DNA of 64,000 nucleotides from Excoecaria cochinchinensis (Eukaryota; Streptophyta; Magnoliopsida; Malpighiales; Euphorbiaceae), in the NCBI GenBank assembly GCA_947683425.1, contig CANTUQ010000106.1:2814001-2878000 (forward strand), in the 5' to 3' direction. Shown piece after piece: positions 36,377 through 48,143 of the stretch. The translations under genes and the position numbers were made by a program. The notes under the pieces were generated by a model. That model was not told the DNA's origin. It worked only from the letters and a program-made list of their open reading frames with translations, and searched no databases. Each line of letters starts with the position of its first letter. The stretch's first letter is position 1.

Positions 36377-37822
36377 GGAAAAAAGTACTATTTTGCCTCT
36401 CAACTTGTTTAAAATGAGCTAATATGCCCTTGTCGTTTTTTAGAGAAAAAATGCTCTTCAACTTACAAAACCTGGACAAATTTGCTCCTCCGTTTAGCTC
36501 TAGTTAACTCAAATGTTAACGGCGCTGATGTGGCATTAACACGTGGAAAAATATGCCATATCAGCGCCACGTGAATTTTAATCCAAAATAGACAAAGATA
36601 TTAAAATGCACCTGAAGTTGTCTCCAGGTTACTAAAATGCTCTTATAATTAATTTTGAAACAAAAATCTCCCTAATGTTAATAAAAAAATAATAAAATAC
36701 CCCTGAATATTTATATATTTATATTTAATTTTATTTATATTTTTTTTCGTGCAAACATATATATTTGTTAATTAGTAATAATAACCAAATTATCATTTTT
36801 CTTTTGGGTCGAAATCAAGTTCAGCCCAAAACCTAACAAGGAGCATGGACTGAGAGTCTTAGAAGCCCAACGCCTCTAACACTTGGCGCGTAAACGCATG
36901 GACGCATGCAGGACCAAGGAGATGAGGCCAACAGGTTGTCCGATTGGATTGACAGGGCACATCCCCCAACAGTCCACTGATACACACTACGTGCCTAGCT
37001 ACTCTGACACCGGAGTAAAACACTCAAGTGTAATTCCCATCCATAAAAATACCAGGTCATTTTACACCAAAGTAACACAATCTGATACCTTCTCTCACTG
37101 TTCTCTCTCTAAAAAGCTTCTAACTTAAGATTCAAAGTGTTCACGCTCGGTCCGACCGAGCACACTCTTTTGAGTGTTCTACTCCAATGTTAGAGTAGGT
37201 AAGCAGGTAGCATGTATCAGTGGTGTATTGGGGGAAGTGCCCTGTCAATCCGATTGGACAGCCCGTTGGCCTCATCTCCTTGGTTCCTGCATGCGTCCGT
37301 GTGTTTACACGCTAGGCCTTAGAGGCATTAGGCTTCTAAGACTCTCAACATATGCTCCTTATTGGGTCTTGGGCTAAGCTTGACTTCTGCCCAAAAGAAA
37401 AATGATAATTTGGGTATTATCACTAATTAACAAATATTTATGTTTGCAAGAAAAAGATATAAATAAAATTAAATATAAAAAAATATAAATATTCAGGGGT
37501 ATTTTAGTATATATTTTTTAATATTAGTGGAATTTTTGTTCCAAAATTAACTATAGGAGCATTTTAGTACCCTCGAGACAACTTCAGGAGCATTTTAGTA
37601 CCTTTGTGTATTTTGAATTAAAATACATGTGGCGCTAACGTGGCATATTTTTTCACGTGTCAATACCACGTCAGCGCTGTTAACACCCGAGTTAACTATA
37701 GCTAAATGGAAGGGAAAATTTGTCCGAGTTTTGTAAATTGAAGGACATTTTTGCTCTAAAAACTTGACAGGGGCATATAAGCCCCTTTCAAACAAGTTGA
37801 GGGGCAAAATACTACATTTTTC
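36377..37822. mobile_element. Foldback / long-TIR element (MULE-like), carrying a Tat-type LTR fragment
   Basis: A 1.45-kb imperfect palindrome: left arm 36377 to about 37029, right arm about 37168 to 37822, loop about 138 bp. Ends read ggaaaaaagtactattttgc and, inverted, gaaaaatgtagtattttgcc. Flanks aatttttat (36368-36376) and attttttat (37824-37832) differ at one base, consistent with the 9-bp duplication of Mutator-like elements; the paralogous site in copy 1 (about 26030) has no insert. The inner part of each arm starts with a TGATAATACCCAAATTATCA-like LTR head and holds Tat-type LTR sequence related to 38461-38980. No transposase. Confidence 0.75.
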
Positions 37823-37964
37823 TATTTTTTATTTAGAAGTATTAGAAAAACAAGAAAAAGAAAAGAAAAGGTCCTCAATTTTTTTAGAATTATGAGAAGC
37901 TACAAAGAAAAAGACAAAAATATTTATTTAGAATTATTAGAAAAACAAGAAAAAGAAAAGAAAA

Positions 37965-38036
37965 GGTCCCCATGTAGAATCGAACTACAGCCCTTCACTT
38001 TTAAAGACCAGCGCTCTATTAGTGAGCTATGGGAAC
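37965..38036 (-). pseudogene. tRNA-like pseudogene (copy 2)
   Basis: Paralogue of 26077-26148. The acceptor and T arms are conserved, but the D loop lost its GG and the anticodon stem no longer pairs (CTGGT against AGTGA), so it should not be functional. Confidence 0.7.
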
Positions 38037-38460
38037 TGATATGCTACACACTAAAATCCTCATTAATTAAAGAGAAGATGATTTCAGACTTATTCACATT
38101 CGCGTACAGAGTAAATATATGGATATTGAATTTAGTTTATAGGTTTAATATAGGAATCTGGTCTACTTGACAAAACTGAACAAGCTAGGATGATAGTTTA
38201 CATAAAATCGATCATTTATGCTCTCAAATTACAATCAGCAGCTACTTTTGCTTCTTTATGATTGGATTCAAGAGCTGACTACATCTTCTTCTTTCTAAAA
38301 CTAATGGTAACAAATGTTTTAGGTGAAGCGATCAAATAAATTTGGAAGTTTTTTAATTTTGATTACAGCTGAGATTCTTATTTGTTACCAAAATTAATTG
38401 AGATTAGCTACACTTTTGGCTTTAGATGCATTAATTGAAGAATTTGAAAAGTTTAATTAT

Positions 38461-38980
38461 TGATAAGTTTTGGAATGTCAGAAACTTATATGAAGTCGTA
38501 TGGTAGTTGAGTTGCAGGCGAGCCGATCGGATTTAGGATGGACGATCGGACTAGGGATGGATTGTACCTGCAATAAGACAAGCCCGGTCAGACCAGGCAT
38601 GAGCACTCTGAAGCTTAAGTCAGTAGTGCTTTTAAAGAGAGAGTAGAGAGAGAAGGTCTCAATATTTCTCATATCTGAGTCTTTATTTTCAGGGTATTTA
38701 TAGAGACTTGGGAGAGGCACTTGAGTGGCCTACTCTATTGTTAGAGTAGGTAGATGATGATGTGACAGAAAGTAGAAAGAAGGATAAGACGGTGGCATGT
38801 ATCAGTGGTCTGACAGTGGACATACCCTACTAGTCCGATCGGACGTGCCATGCTGACAGCTTGATGACTTCCTCGGGTGTCTTATGTCACATGTCTGGGT
38901 CTTGTGCCTTTGGGTTTAACTTGGACTGTGGGCTGAGATTGACTTAGGCCTAGAGAAGGATGATAATTTGAGTATTATCA
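38461..38980 (-). repeat. LTR of a second Tat/Retand-like element
   Basis: 520 bp, ends TGATAA and ATTATCA, minus orientation. Shares with 2489-2955 the TATA box (plus-strand tatttatagag, 38696-38706), the tctctct leader, gaagcttaagt, and the ccggtcagacc and ccgatcgg words. Confidence 0.8.
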
Positions 38981-39350
38981 TTTGTCCCCCCTGAAGGATC
39001 TGATCGGATTAAGGAAGCCTATCTCGAGGATCGGATCAGCTTATATTTTGAAACTTCTGACTGTGTCTTTTTGCTTTCCTTGCTGTTTGACTTGGGCATT
39101 TATCTGTTGCACCTATTGATGGTCTCATTCTAATTTCCAAACTAATGCCGCATAATAAGGGAGCCGATGCATTAATGAGTGGCGTTTCATTCATCGCGCT
39201 CATTATGGTGACTCTTTGTTAACTACGTTATGCCTTCTCAGCATCTCCTGTCACAGACTGCTACGTGGTTGTAGACACCTGGTCCCGGAGCAGCCTAGAT
39301 CAGGATTACCCAATGATGAAATTAAGCGTGCCTTTTTATAGGCAAAAATG
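38981..39350 (-). mobile_element. 3' internal end of the second Tat/Retand-like element
   Basis: Begins with the polypurine tract (plus-strand tttgtcccccctgaag, 38981-38996) adjoining the LTR and runs to a plus-directed TATA-like cttttttataggc near 39330, matching the place of the extra-ORF promoter in the first element. The extra ORF itself is not recognisable beyond it. Confidence 0.6.
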
Positions 39351-40102
39351 AAAGTTGGAAGTGATGATTTTCTTATCAAATTGATTTATTAGAAATAAAT
39401 AACGCGGATTCGCCCCGACAATTTTTTTGGCCTATTTTGGCCTTTTCTTCTTCATTTTTTTTATGTTTTTTCTTCATTTTTTTCATAAAATTTAATTCTA
39501 AAACTTTTTGGATTCTAAACCTTTCAAATTTATCAGTTTTTTTTGTTATGAAAATTAAATTGATTTTAATTTTTTCATTAAAAACCTGATCTTTCGTGTG
39601 GGGGTATAAAATCTTTTTTAGAGAGAGAATTAGTGGGGGGATTTTCTTTAGAAAAAATATTTTCTTATTCTTTCTCTTCAAGAGCAAATTCTCTCAATTT
39701 TCTAAAGAATTTTCCTAGTTAATCCTTAAGGCAAAAAGAGCAATTTTTGTTCTTGGGAATTTTCTTCCTTTTTATTTAACAATTTTTACCTTGAGACAAA
39801 TAAATTAATTATTTGTTCTTGAAATAAAATTTCTCTTCAATATTTTATTTTTCTAATATTATTCTTACAAATTAAGACAAGGAGATCAATCACTTACTTT
39901 CATTCATCACATCAAATTTTGAGAGTAAATATTCTTGACTCAATTTTTAATTTAATATTTAATTTAATTTTTGTTTACAATTAATTAGCCATCATGTAGA
40001 TTTTTAATCTTTTGTTGCTTTTAATTTGTTTATATGGTTTAGTTATGTAATTTGATGTTCTTAGTATATTTTATTTTATTCTTACATGCTTATTTGATTG
40101 TT

Positions 40103-40103
40103 C

Positions 40104-40145
<42 letters not shown>

Positions 40146-40146
40146 T
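40103..40146. repeat. (TTA)n microsatellite
   Basis: About 14 TTA units, followed to about 40400 by imperfect TTA/TTC-rich sequence. Confidence 0.9.
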
Positions 40147-41184
40147 TAACATGCTTTAACATATTTTGTTTTTTATTTCTTTTATTTTTACTTGCTTGAT
40201 TGTTTATCTTCCTTATTGTTGATTGTTCATCTTCTTTATTGTTGATTGTTCATCTTCATTATTATTATTGCTAATATCATTATTACTTTTATTTTATTAT
40301 TATTACTATTGTGATTATTATTATTATCATTATTATATATTATCACTATTATTATTTTTATTTTTGTTAGTATTATTTATTATTGTTATTATTATTTTTA
40401 TTATTTATGTTTTTATGGATGTTGGATTTTATTCTTATTATTTATGCTTTTTATGCATGGTGAGTTTTATTCTTGTTATCATTTGTGTTTTTTATGCATG
40501 TTGAATTATTATGATAAGTTGCATATTTTTATTATGTCATTTAATTGATTTATCATACATCATGCATTTTTATTTATTTTAATTCATTTTTTATGTTGAA
40601 TAGTTAAATTTATTTTTTGTTACTAACATCCCTTTTATTTGTGTTTTTTATTTCAATACTCATTTTTTATGTGTGAGTTTTTTTCCAATAGCAAGTGGGA
40701 GCCCATGGAGATTTGAAGATACTATTATTTTGGCTTTATTTATTTTATCATGTAATTTGTAATAAGTTTATTTTTTTGTACGCTAAAAAGAAAATCACAA
40801 AAATATTTTTATTAAATTAACTTGGAACTTTTTCTAATAAAATGAGACCAATGTCCTAGTTTTTTATACCTAAACAAACCATCACTTTTAACACATTTTT
40901 TTTAAGTGCATGCGAGAACCAATGTCCTCATCCTTAATAAATAGCTCGTTTTATGTATGATTTGTATTTTATTTACAATAGGAGTTGTATTCCACTCCTA
41001 ATTTTGTTGTAATTTATTTTCAAATGCTTTACTTTATTTACGCTTTTATTTATCTCTTCCCTTGGATGGACAACCTGCGCTTTAATTAAATTGCACTGAA
41101 TTGAATGAGAAATGGGATTAAACGCTAAATTCAAAACTCAATTATAAACTTGACTAAGGTATGAATAAATGGGAAGTTCCGAAC

Positions 41185-41480
41185 CTTCTCTGATCTTTGG
41201 GGTCAACGAGGCGAGAGGGCCACCTCAATGTTCTATTGGGGTGGGGCCTCCAAGACACCTCTTGTGTCCCGAAAAAGGCCTAACTTGCATAGTCCTAGGC
41301 TCCACAAGACGAGATAACCATCCTAATATTCTATTAGGGTGGGGTCTCCAAGACACCTCTGGCTTACCCAAAATGAACATAGCAGCGCTGACTTAGGCTC
41401 ACTGAAGCTAGACGACGTTTTCTAATGTGCTATTGGGTTGCGACTCCAAAAAATCTCATTGTTGCCCAAAATAGATGCAC
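41185..41480. repeat. Three-copy degenerate tandem repeat
   Basis: Three units of about 100 bp, each with an aggctc-like lead, a ctattggggtgg-like centre and ctccaagacacctct-like end; the third is the most diverged. It lies within the LTR-like block ending at 41571. Confidence 0.65.
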
Positions 41481-41571
41481 TTATAATTTCTTACAAGTTT
41501 TAATGAACCTCTCTCGATCGCCCTAAAAGCGGGCATTCAGGGAGCCTCGGGGTTCGGCGTGCGTCACAGTG

Positions 41572-44146
41572 GCTTAATTCGTTTTAGCTACTTAGTTTGA
41601 AGAGGAAGTTTTTCATCCTATAAATAGGTGACTTCGCTAGATATTTCACCTCGCAAGCATTTTTAGAGCTTTCATTTATTCTTCTTCTGTAACCTCTTCT
41701 TATAAAGTTATTGAACCATCTTAAAATTTTCCTGCCCTTGTCCTTCGGATGTTCCAAATGGTATTTAATCTTCCAAGCTAAACCTTGGGATATCGTCAAG
41801 TTTTGGAAGTGGAAGAATTCGTAACTCGTATATTTGGTGATTGCTTGGATTGGGTAGAATTTGTAACTTTTGGGAGTATGGGTTTTCTCCATTTGGGAGG
41901 ATGTTGATTGGTTCTATCTTTTAAGAATCTTTTTTACTCTCTAAAGTGAACCCTTCCGGCCGAGTTTATTTTTCTTGGGCAGTTTCCTTCTACTCATTCG
42001 TGTTATTCGAATGGTGTTTTTAGTTTAGTCCATTATGTAGGACGTTTTTATCTTTCAGGAGCATATTTTAAGTTTAGAACTATTTTCCTTATTTTTCTTT
42101 GAAATAATCCGATCTCTCAAGAGTCTATGAACTGCTTCTGAAGTGGATTTTTCAAGGGTCTGTGGACCTCTTTGAAGTGACCTTTCCCGATCGAATGACG
42201 TTAATCATTTTTAGGACGGGTTTGATTTTTTAGGAGTTTTTGACTTCTCTGAAGTGGACATTCCGAGCAAAGGAATATTTTCCTTATTAATCCTTTTGAG
42301 ATTGGCCCAATCTTTCAGGAGTCTTTGACTTCTCTGAAGTGGACATTCTGAGCGAAGGGATATTTTCCTATTGATCCTTTTGAGATTAGTCAAATCTTTT
42401 AGTAGTTTTTGGCTTCTCTAAAGTGGAAAAGACTTTAATCAGGATTGAGCATTAAGTTCGGTGAATTTATATTTTATTTCAAGCAGTCAACCGCCAAGTG
42501 ATGCACATTTTTGTAAGCACTCGGGTGATAATTTGCAACTTGTATGTTCAATGACCAAGTTGGTTGGAATACAGTGCTATGTTAAGGCCTTAGGAGTACT
42601 CAAGGCTTTTTGAGTTTCTTGCAATATTTTGGACTTTCGAGAGTGATCGACCGAAGTGAATTATCTACAATCGGGTTTGGCAGTCATCTACAGAAGCAAA
42701 TTATCTTCGACCGGATGGTTCGGCTTTTGAAAGTGATTGATCAAAGTGAATAGTTCCGATTAGAGATCACAAGTAGTTCCTTTGATTTGTTATTTTACTA
42801 GTGAAACTCGGGAATTCTCAAGTTTTAGTTTTTACTATAATTTCGTCTTTCAGGAGTGTTGACTTCTCTTAAGTGGGTGTTTCGCGTAGAGGATATTTCT
42901 TTCCTTGAGACACTCGATCTTGTCAGGGGTCTATAGACCACGCTGAAGTAGGCTTCAATCCAATTGTCTTTTAGGGTCATTAAATCCGATGGTGACTTTG
43001 TTGCTTCTCTTTTTTGTCTTTATAGACATGGTATCATATCGATGCCTTCATAATCTTTGAGTCAACGAGAGCCTTTTGGCTTTTGCCGGAGTAGGTTGTC
43101 CCAAGCGAGAGTGCCTCTTTCATTGCATAGCTGCGGCATAAGTTTGCTAGGCATTTCATATGTAATCCTCATGAACAATCGATTCGTGATGTTATCTTTA
43201 AGAAAGCCCTTCAAATGAATGTTACTGCGATTTTGGGCTGATAGCTTTTTCAACCGGGCTTGTACTTTGTGTCCATGAATTGTCATCGAGGTGTGTATAG
43301 GAGGGCCTTAAGGCTGATGTCCCGGAGATTTCTTGACTTCTCTGGCCTTCGAGAGTTTTTCCTTTGTCCTGGCATCTAGCAAGCCACACTTTTTGCCTTA
43401 TGGGTTTATCGATCCTATCACTGTCCCATATCATTCGTCGAGTCTAATCAGCGTGGTGGTCCTGGGCCTCAGTGAATAAGGTTTTTTTTCGTTCATTCTG
43501 ATGCCGCTCTGTCTTTCTTCCCAAGGCACATTCTACTAATTGGTTTGGCGTAATTAGTCGCACTGTGTACTTGGGGGTTTCCTTTTAACCTGGAAAGAGC
43601 TTATTCTGTTCCGTTTTGATTTTTCAAACTAGGGACCTTTTTGATAGGTGGTGTGTGTTGCTTAGATCTCTTCGTTTCTTATCAGTTGGTTCTCAATATC
43701 TGGAGTGACCTTTATAGCCTTCTCCATTATGGGACCATTGCTTTTCGACCTTTTCTCCTTTGTTCCCATCTATCAGTTTTTTCTAAGTGGATGAGGGAGA
43801 TGGTGGTCTAGGATTTGTCTTCGAATGTTCTCCCGATCGGTCGATATTTATGGAGCTTTTAAAGCTCTTTGCATTGTGCCTTGTGTCGAGACTACTCTTT
43901 GTCTAAATTTGTTCTTTATGATTTTAAGGAAGGTTGTTTTCATATCCTACTTGTAGTAAGCTCTTATCTTCCTCTTTGTCCCATTTTGATCCGACTCGTA
44001 TTACCCCAAAAGGGTGTTCTTTGCGATTTTAAAGAGGGATGTTTTCATCTCCTTTTTGTGTTTTTCTCGATAAGAGAATTTGAGGTGTCGATCGGCAGTT
44101 ATGGCCGATTTTCTTCGTGCATGTACTGTACGAACTTCTTTAGGAG
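41572..44146. other. Degraded Tat-like internal sequence, unresolved
   Basis: Opens with a plus-directed TATA (cctataaataggtgac, about 41620) much like the extra-ORF promoter of the first element, and has gatcgg words typical of that family. I could not assemble a protein on either strand. Ends abruptly at the LTR of the Tekay-type element. Confidence 0.35.
42060..42430. repeat. Tandem repeat with ttctctgaagtgga units
   Basis: Repeated unit of about 80 bp (caggagtctttgacttctct, then gaagtggacattc); two copies near 42230-42390 are close, others before, after and at 42850 are decayed. Confidence 0.65.
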
Positions 44147-46365
44147 TGTGATACCCTACGATAAATCTTACTGTCACATAGATATTATTATTATTATTAT
44201 TAGTTATGGTATTGTCTTATTTAAATCTACTTCCAAGTTACTTAATTTCATTTCATATTTAAGTTTTATTAGGTATCGTTAACTTGCTGTTCAATTAATA
44301 AAATTTTCGGCAGCATGACGGCTTAAAAATCATGCTACCCAAACCTGCAATTTTTTTAAATTTACACTCCCAATAAATTTTCTCCACCTCCATTACTCCT
44401 TTCACAAGCATAGCACTTCAAAATTTCATACTCATCACAATCACATGACAACACACATAACATCACATACATCATTCACTAGGTTCACTAAGTTTTTGAG
44501 TTTTAACATATTACATGCCATATATAAAATTTACATTGACCAATACATGTTTTATTTCCTAGCTACATAACCAAAACCCAAAAATACGTCCATATGTACA
44601 TGTCACTGCTTCCTTTAACTGCCTTAATGTACCTGTGCCTGCGCGCAGTCAAAACAAACCACGCACTAAGCAACATTGTCGCTTAGTAGTGGATACATTT
44701 ACATAAAATTTCACATACTTGTTTTATTTATTTAATTTAATTCAATTATAATTTCCATTTTTTCCCTAAAATTTTCTTTTATTAACTAAATTGGTAATTT
44801 ACTCTTTATATACTACAAATTACTCTAGATTTCCTTAATTCTCATTTATCTTACTTAATTTCATTTATATCCATAACGAAGAAAAAGATTAACATTAAGT
44901 TCTTAAGGTTTGACTTTGATTTTATTTTGACCAATTGACTTCAATTTTGACTATTTTGACTTCCTTTTACCTTAAATTTAATTTAAGTGTGTAAAATTGC
45001 AATTTAATCCCTAAACTTTATCTTAGTTATTGTTTTGCCCTTTTTAGTCCATTTACCTATCCTAACCTCTTTATTCATCTTTTTAACTTTAAAATTTCGA
45101 TTTTACTTTTACGTAACTTATTAAACTCATTTTTTTTCATCTTATTTCTCGCTTATTTATATTTATGATATCTTAAATACACTAATTGCCCTTTTATCTC
45201 GGTTTACTTGAAAAACTTCAATTTTGCCCCTAGTTGTAATCAGTGGAAATCCTCGAATCGGATAAGCGGGACGAGGATTTTAGTGATTCTAATGTACTGG
45301 AGGGACCGCACAACACGGGGTACGATACCAAATTCTCCAGTGTACTATATAATGAGCCGGTTAAAGCTTTATATGTAATATAATCATATCTCATGGTAAC
45401 ATTTTGATAAACTCATGGTAATACCGCGGTGCATGTGTCCCTATGGCTAGCCATTCTATCTTAGGGTCCTGGATTACCCACTGTACACTAAGGGCAATAC
45501 AAATTCTTATATTGCTTTATATTTTCACACTATTATTTTTTTTTTAAATTGTGCTATATCAACATTATTAAGCATTAGTTTGCGTTCATATATATTTATT
45601 AATAATAAAGTTATCAATTATATGCTTAATACTATGAAATTGTGATTAAAATATGCCATTAACAACACAACCACCATTATGTAATTTATGCATAATTATA
45701 TACATTTATTATTTTTCATTCTAATTAATTCTATCACACTTTTTATACATCATAAAGATCAATTCTCAATAAATTCATCAAATAATGTTAAATTTCATTA
45801 AGTTCAACTTGAGTATTCCATTGACCCACTAAAGAACCTACCCTTTTTAATTTAATTTCTTCACATTTTTAAATTCCTAATGGCCTAATTTAACTTTATA
45901 TCATGTCATTTTAATTTATTTCACAAGTTTGCTCAATTGTATATAATTATATAATGTAAAATTTGTGAGAAGTTAGCTAGGTTAGATGAAATTGAATGTA
46001 AATTGCATCCACTAACCTCTAATTGGCTTGAAATACTTCTATTCTTCCTTCTCCTTACCCTTGCCTTCCTTGTCTTTTTCTTCCTCTTGATTTTCTTCTT
46101 TAGGCAAATGAAAGGTAGAATTTCATGAGTTTATGCTATGATTTTAATTAATTAAAAGCTGCTATATAATTCTCCTAATAATGCTCTACATGCCTATATA
46201 AAATTTCCCAATTAATTCCACCAAAAACCCACTAAATTACTAAACTAGTTCAAGTTTCTCTCACCTTATTTCTTTGTTTTCTTGGCTCTTCTTTGATGCA
46301 AATTTCCTTCTAGGTTAAAAATGGGGTCTTTTTATGTATGAGGACGAAATTTGAGCTTTGAATTT
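44147..46365 (-). repeat. Element A 3' LTR, distal part
   Basis: Matches 60214-62432 throughout, with about 18 differences seen. Ends in aattt, the target duplicated by element B. Left flank of A is aggag. Confidence 0.9.
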
Positions 46366-46573
46366 TGATAGGAGCTAAATTGAACTATAATTTAGTATTT
46401 ATTTTGTGTGAGTTTGTGTAATTAATTATGTAATTGTGTGTATAATTTGATGTGATATATTAGATTATGTTTATTTGTATCAGTTGAGTTTTTATGTTGA
46501 TTTTCTGTGTTTTTAGGTGAAAATTAAAGAGAAGAACAGATAAAGAAGGAGAGAGATCACGAAGAGGAGCAGA

Positions 46574-47015
46574 TCACGCCGTGACAAGGAGTCACGTGAC
46601 GTGACTTGATAAGAAGAAAGAAGAGGAAGGATGAAAAGAAGAAGGGATTGCGAGAGAGAAGGAGTCACGCCGTGAGCTAAGGTCACGTGACGTGACTGAA
46701 GAAGAGAAAGAAGAAAAAGAGAAAGAAAAGAAGAGGAGGAGCTGCGAGAGGAGAGGTCACGGCGTGAGCAATGGTCACGCGACGTGACGCCACAGAGAGG
46801 CCAGGAAAGGAAGGGAAAAGAGAAGAGAAGAGAACGGAGGCGAGGCAACGCGAGACGTGAGCGCCAGTCACGCCACACACGCGAGAAGACACGCCGTGAT
46901 GGGGAGTCACGCGACGTGACTGGCCAGAGAGGGAAAAGAAAACCGAAGAGAGGAAAGAATGAAGAAATGGGCAAGCGCGTTCTGTCGCGATCGCGACACC
47001 GTTGCGAGCGCGACA
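46574..47015. promoter_or_regulatory. Paired palindromic motif modules in the U3 of element B
   Basis: Modules at 46574-46605, 46663-46696, 46757-46789 and 46866-46920, each pairing a cacgccgtga-type word with gtcacgtgacgtgac (or its cgcg variant), then tgtcgcgatcgcgaca at 46983-46998. They end about 120 bp upstream of the TATA box. ACGT cores are known bZIP-type binding sites; an enhancer role is inferred. Confidence 0.5.
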
Positions 47016-47132
47016 GAGGCGACCGTTGGACGGTTTTCAGCCAAAAGTCACTTGGAAAATCACCTTCTTTCACCCAAAGTTTGCAACCATTCTCAAGGGT
47101 CATTTCAAGAGACACAAGCTTTCAATTATTTT

Positions 47133-47141
47133 CTATAAATA
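47133..47141 (+). promoter_or_regulatory. TATA box of element B LTR
   Basis: ctataaata; identical in the copies at 53827-53835 and in the partial LTR starting at 62433. Transcription should start shortly downstream, placing the palindromic modules in U3. Confidence 0.6.
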
Positions 47142-48004
47142 TGTAGTTTAACTGTAGTTTTAATATACAATAAATGATAGATGAATTTTTTAGTTAAGGA
47201 ATTTTCTGTATTTTGTAAATAGTTCTTCTTTAGTTAAATTTCCTTATTTAGTTCTATGATTTGAAGAAGAAGATCAAGGAGGAGAAAATCTATTTCAAGA
47301 GATTGGGAAAAAGGGTTGAAAGGCTTCTATCTTATTCTCTTATTTTTAATTCTTCTCCACTATTTTTATGAATATTATTTTAATGAACTTGCATATTATA
47401 ATTCTTTCTATTTCTATCTACTTTCATAGTCTTTCATTGTAGATTCTCTATTAATATCTTTTGCATGATCTTTACAAGTTAAAGTAATTCGAGAGTTTGC
47501 TTTATCCGACATTTAATAGAGATTCATTATCAAGGTATATTTGAGAGATTGGTATATTGAGATAATTGCTATAGGTTAGTGTTTATTCTTAAAATATGTA
47601 ATTAGAAACCTCTAATTCATTAATGAAAATTGTGAGTTAGAATTTAAATTATATGTTTTAGGCATTTTAATTCATGTCGAGAGAGTGAGTTAAAAGTTTA
47701 TTCTAACTTGGCTTGCAAGAAAAGATGAAAGATGTTAATCTAAATGATGGAATCAAGTTCATTGTTTTTAATTCTTCATGATTTATTTTATCTTCTTTTG
47801 ACTATCATTAACTAGGTTTAATAAGTTTACATATTAGATTAGATTAAAACCAACTCTACCATTAATTAATAATTGTAAACAAGATTAAAATCAATTAGTA
47901 ATAATGTGTAACACGTTCCCTGTGGGATCGATATCTAAAGTACTATTGCGGTACACCGTATACTTGCGGTATGTTGCATCATTAGAAAATGCAGAACAAG
48001 TTTT

Positions 48005-48022
48005 TGGCGCCGTTGCCGGGGA
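48005..48022 (+). promoter_or_regulatory. Primer-binding site (tRNA-Asp) of element B
   Basis: tggcgccgttgccgggga, the tRNA-Asp-type primer site used by Athila and Tat elements, six bases after the LTR end. An acceptor-like ggttttacag at 48121-48130 just before gag suggests a spliced leader. Confidence 0.85.
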
Positions 48023-48143
48023 ACGGTTGTTTGCCATTATAAAAATTGATTTATGATTTTGGATTACAATATTTTGTTTTGTTTTAATTTGTTTGTATGT
48101 TAAATTAATTTTGTGTTTTGGTTTTACAGGATTTTGAAAGTTC

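Larger units (their letters stand above)
35808..38335. repeat. Segmental duplication, copy 2
   Basis: Counterpart of 25309-26636, enlarged by the foldback element (36377-37822) and by a local re-duplication of the sequence just before the tRNA-like block (about 37833-37965). It lacks the MITE of copy 1 and about 170 bp present in copy 1. Substitutions and small indels are frequent, so the duplication is not recent. Confidence 0.8.
39351..41571. other. Unresolved AT-rich block, possibly a solo LTR
   Basis: No believable coding sequence. The right border at 41571 looks like an LTR start on the minus strand (TGTGACGCACGCCGAACCCC). The left end could not be placed and no target duplication was found. 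Confidence 0.35.
46366..47998 (+). repeat. Element B 5' LTR
   Basis: Starts TGATAGGAGC, ends gcagaaca. TATA box ctataaata at 47133-47141. U3 (46570-47020) is purine-rich with repeated CACG-type palindromic modules. The 200-residue antisense open frame over it is treated as an artefact. Confidence 0.92.

Noticed and set aside
40223..40504. 93-residue Leu/Tyr/Ile-rich plus-strand frame that looks like a membrane protein
   Set aside because: Translation of imperfect TTA/TTC repeats following the microsatellite.
41584..41892. 102-residue minus-strand frame in the degraded Tat-like block
   Set aside because: No domain recognised, overlaps a plus-strand TATA-like promoter.
43062..43434. Two minus-strand open frames considered as retrotransposon protein
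   Set aside because: No recognisable gag or pol motif and no continuity between them.
46513..47115. 200-residue antisense open frame repeated in all three element B LTR copies (also 53207-53809 and 62580-63182)
   Set aside because: Low-complexity Ser/Arg/Leu protein over GA-rich U3 DNA. The copies are near-identical LTRs, so conserved openness carries no information.
46784..47146. 120-residue Arg/Lys-rich plus-strand open frame in the same LTRs
   Set aside because: Direct product of purine-rich repeats, overlaps the palindromic modules and the TATA box; no recognisable domain.
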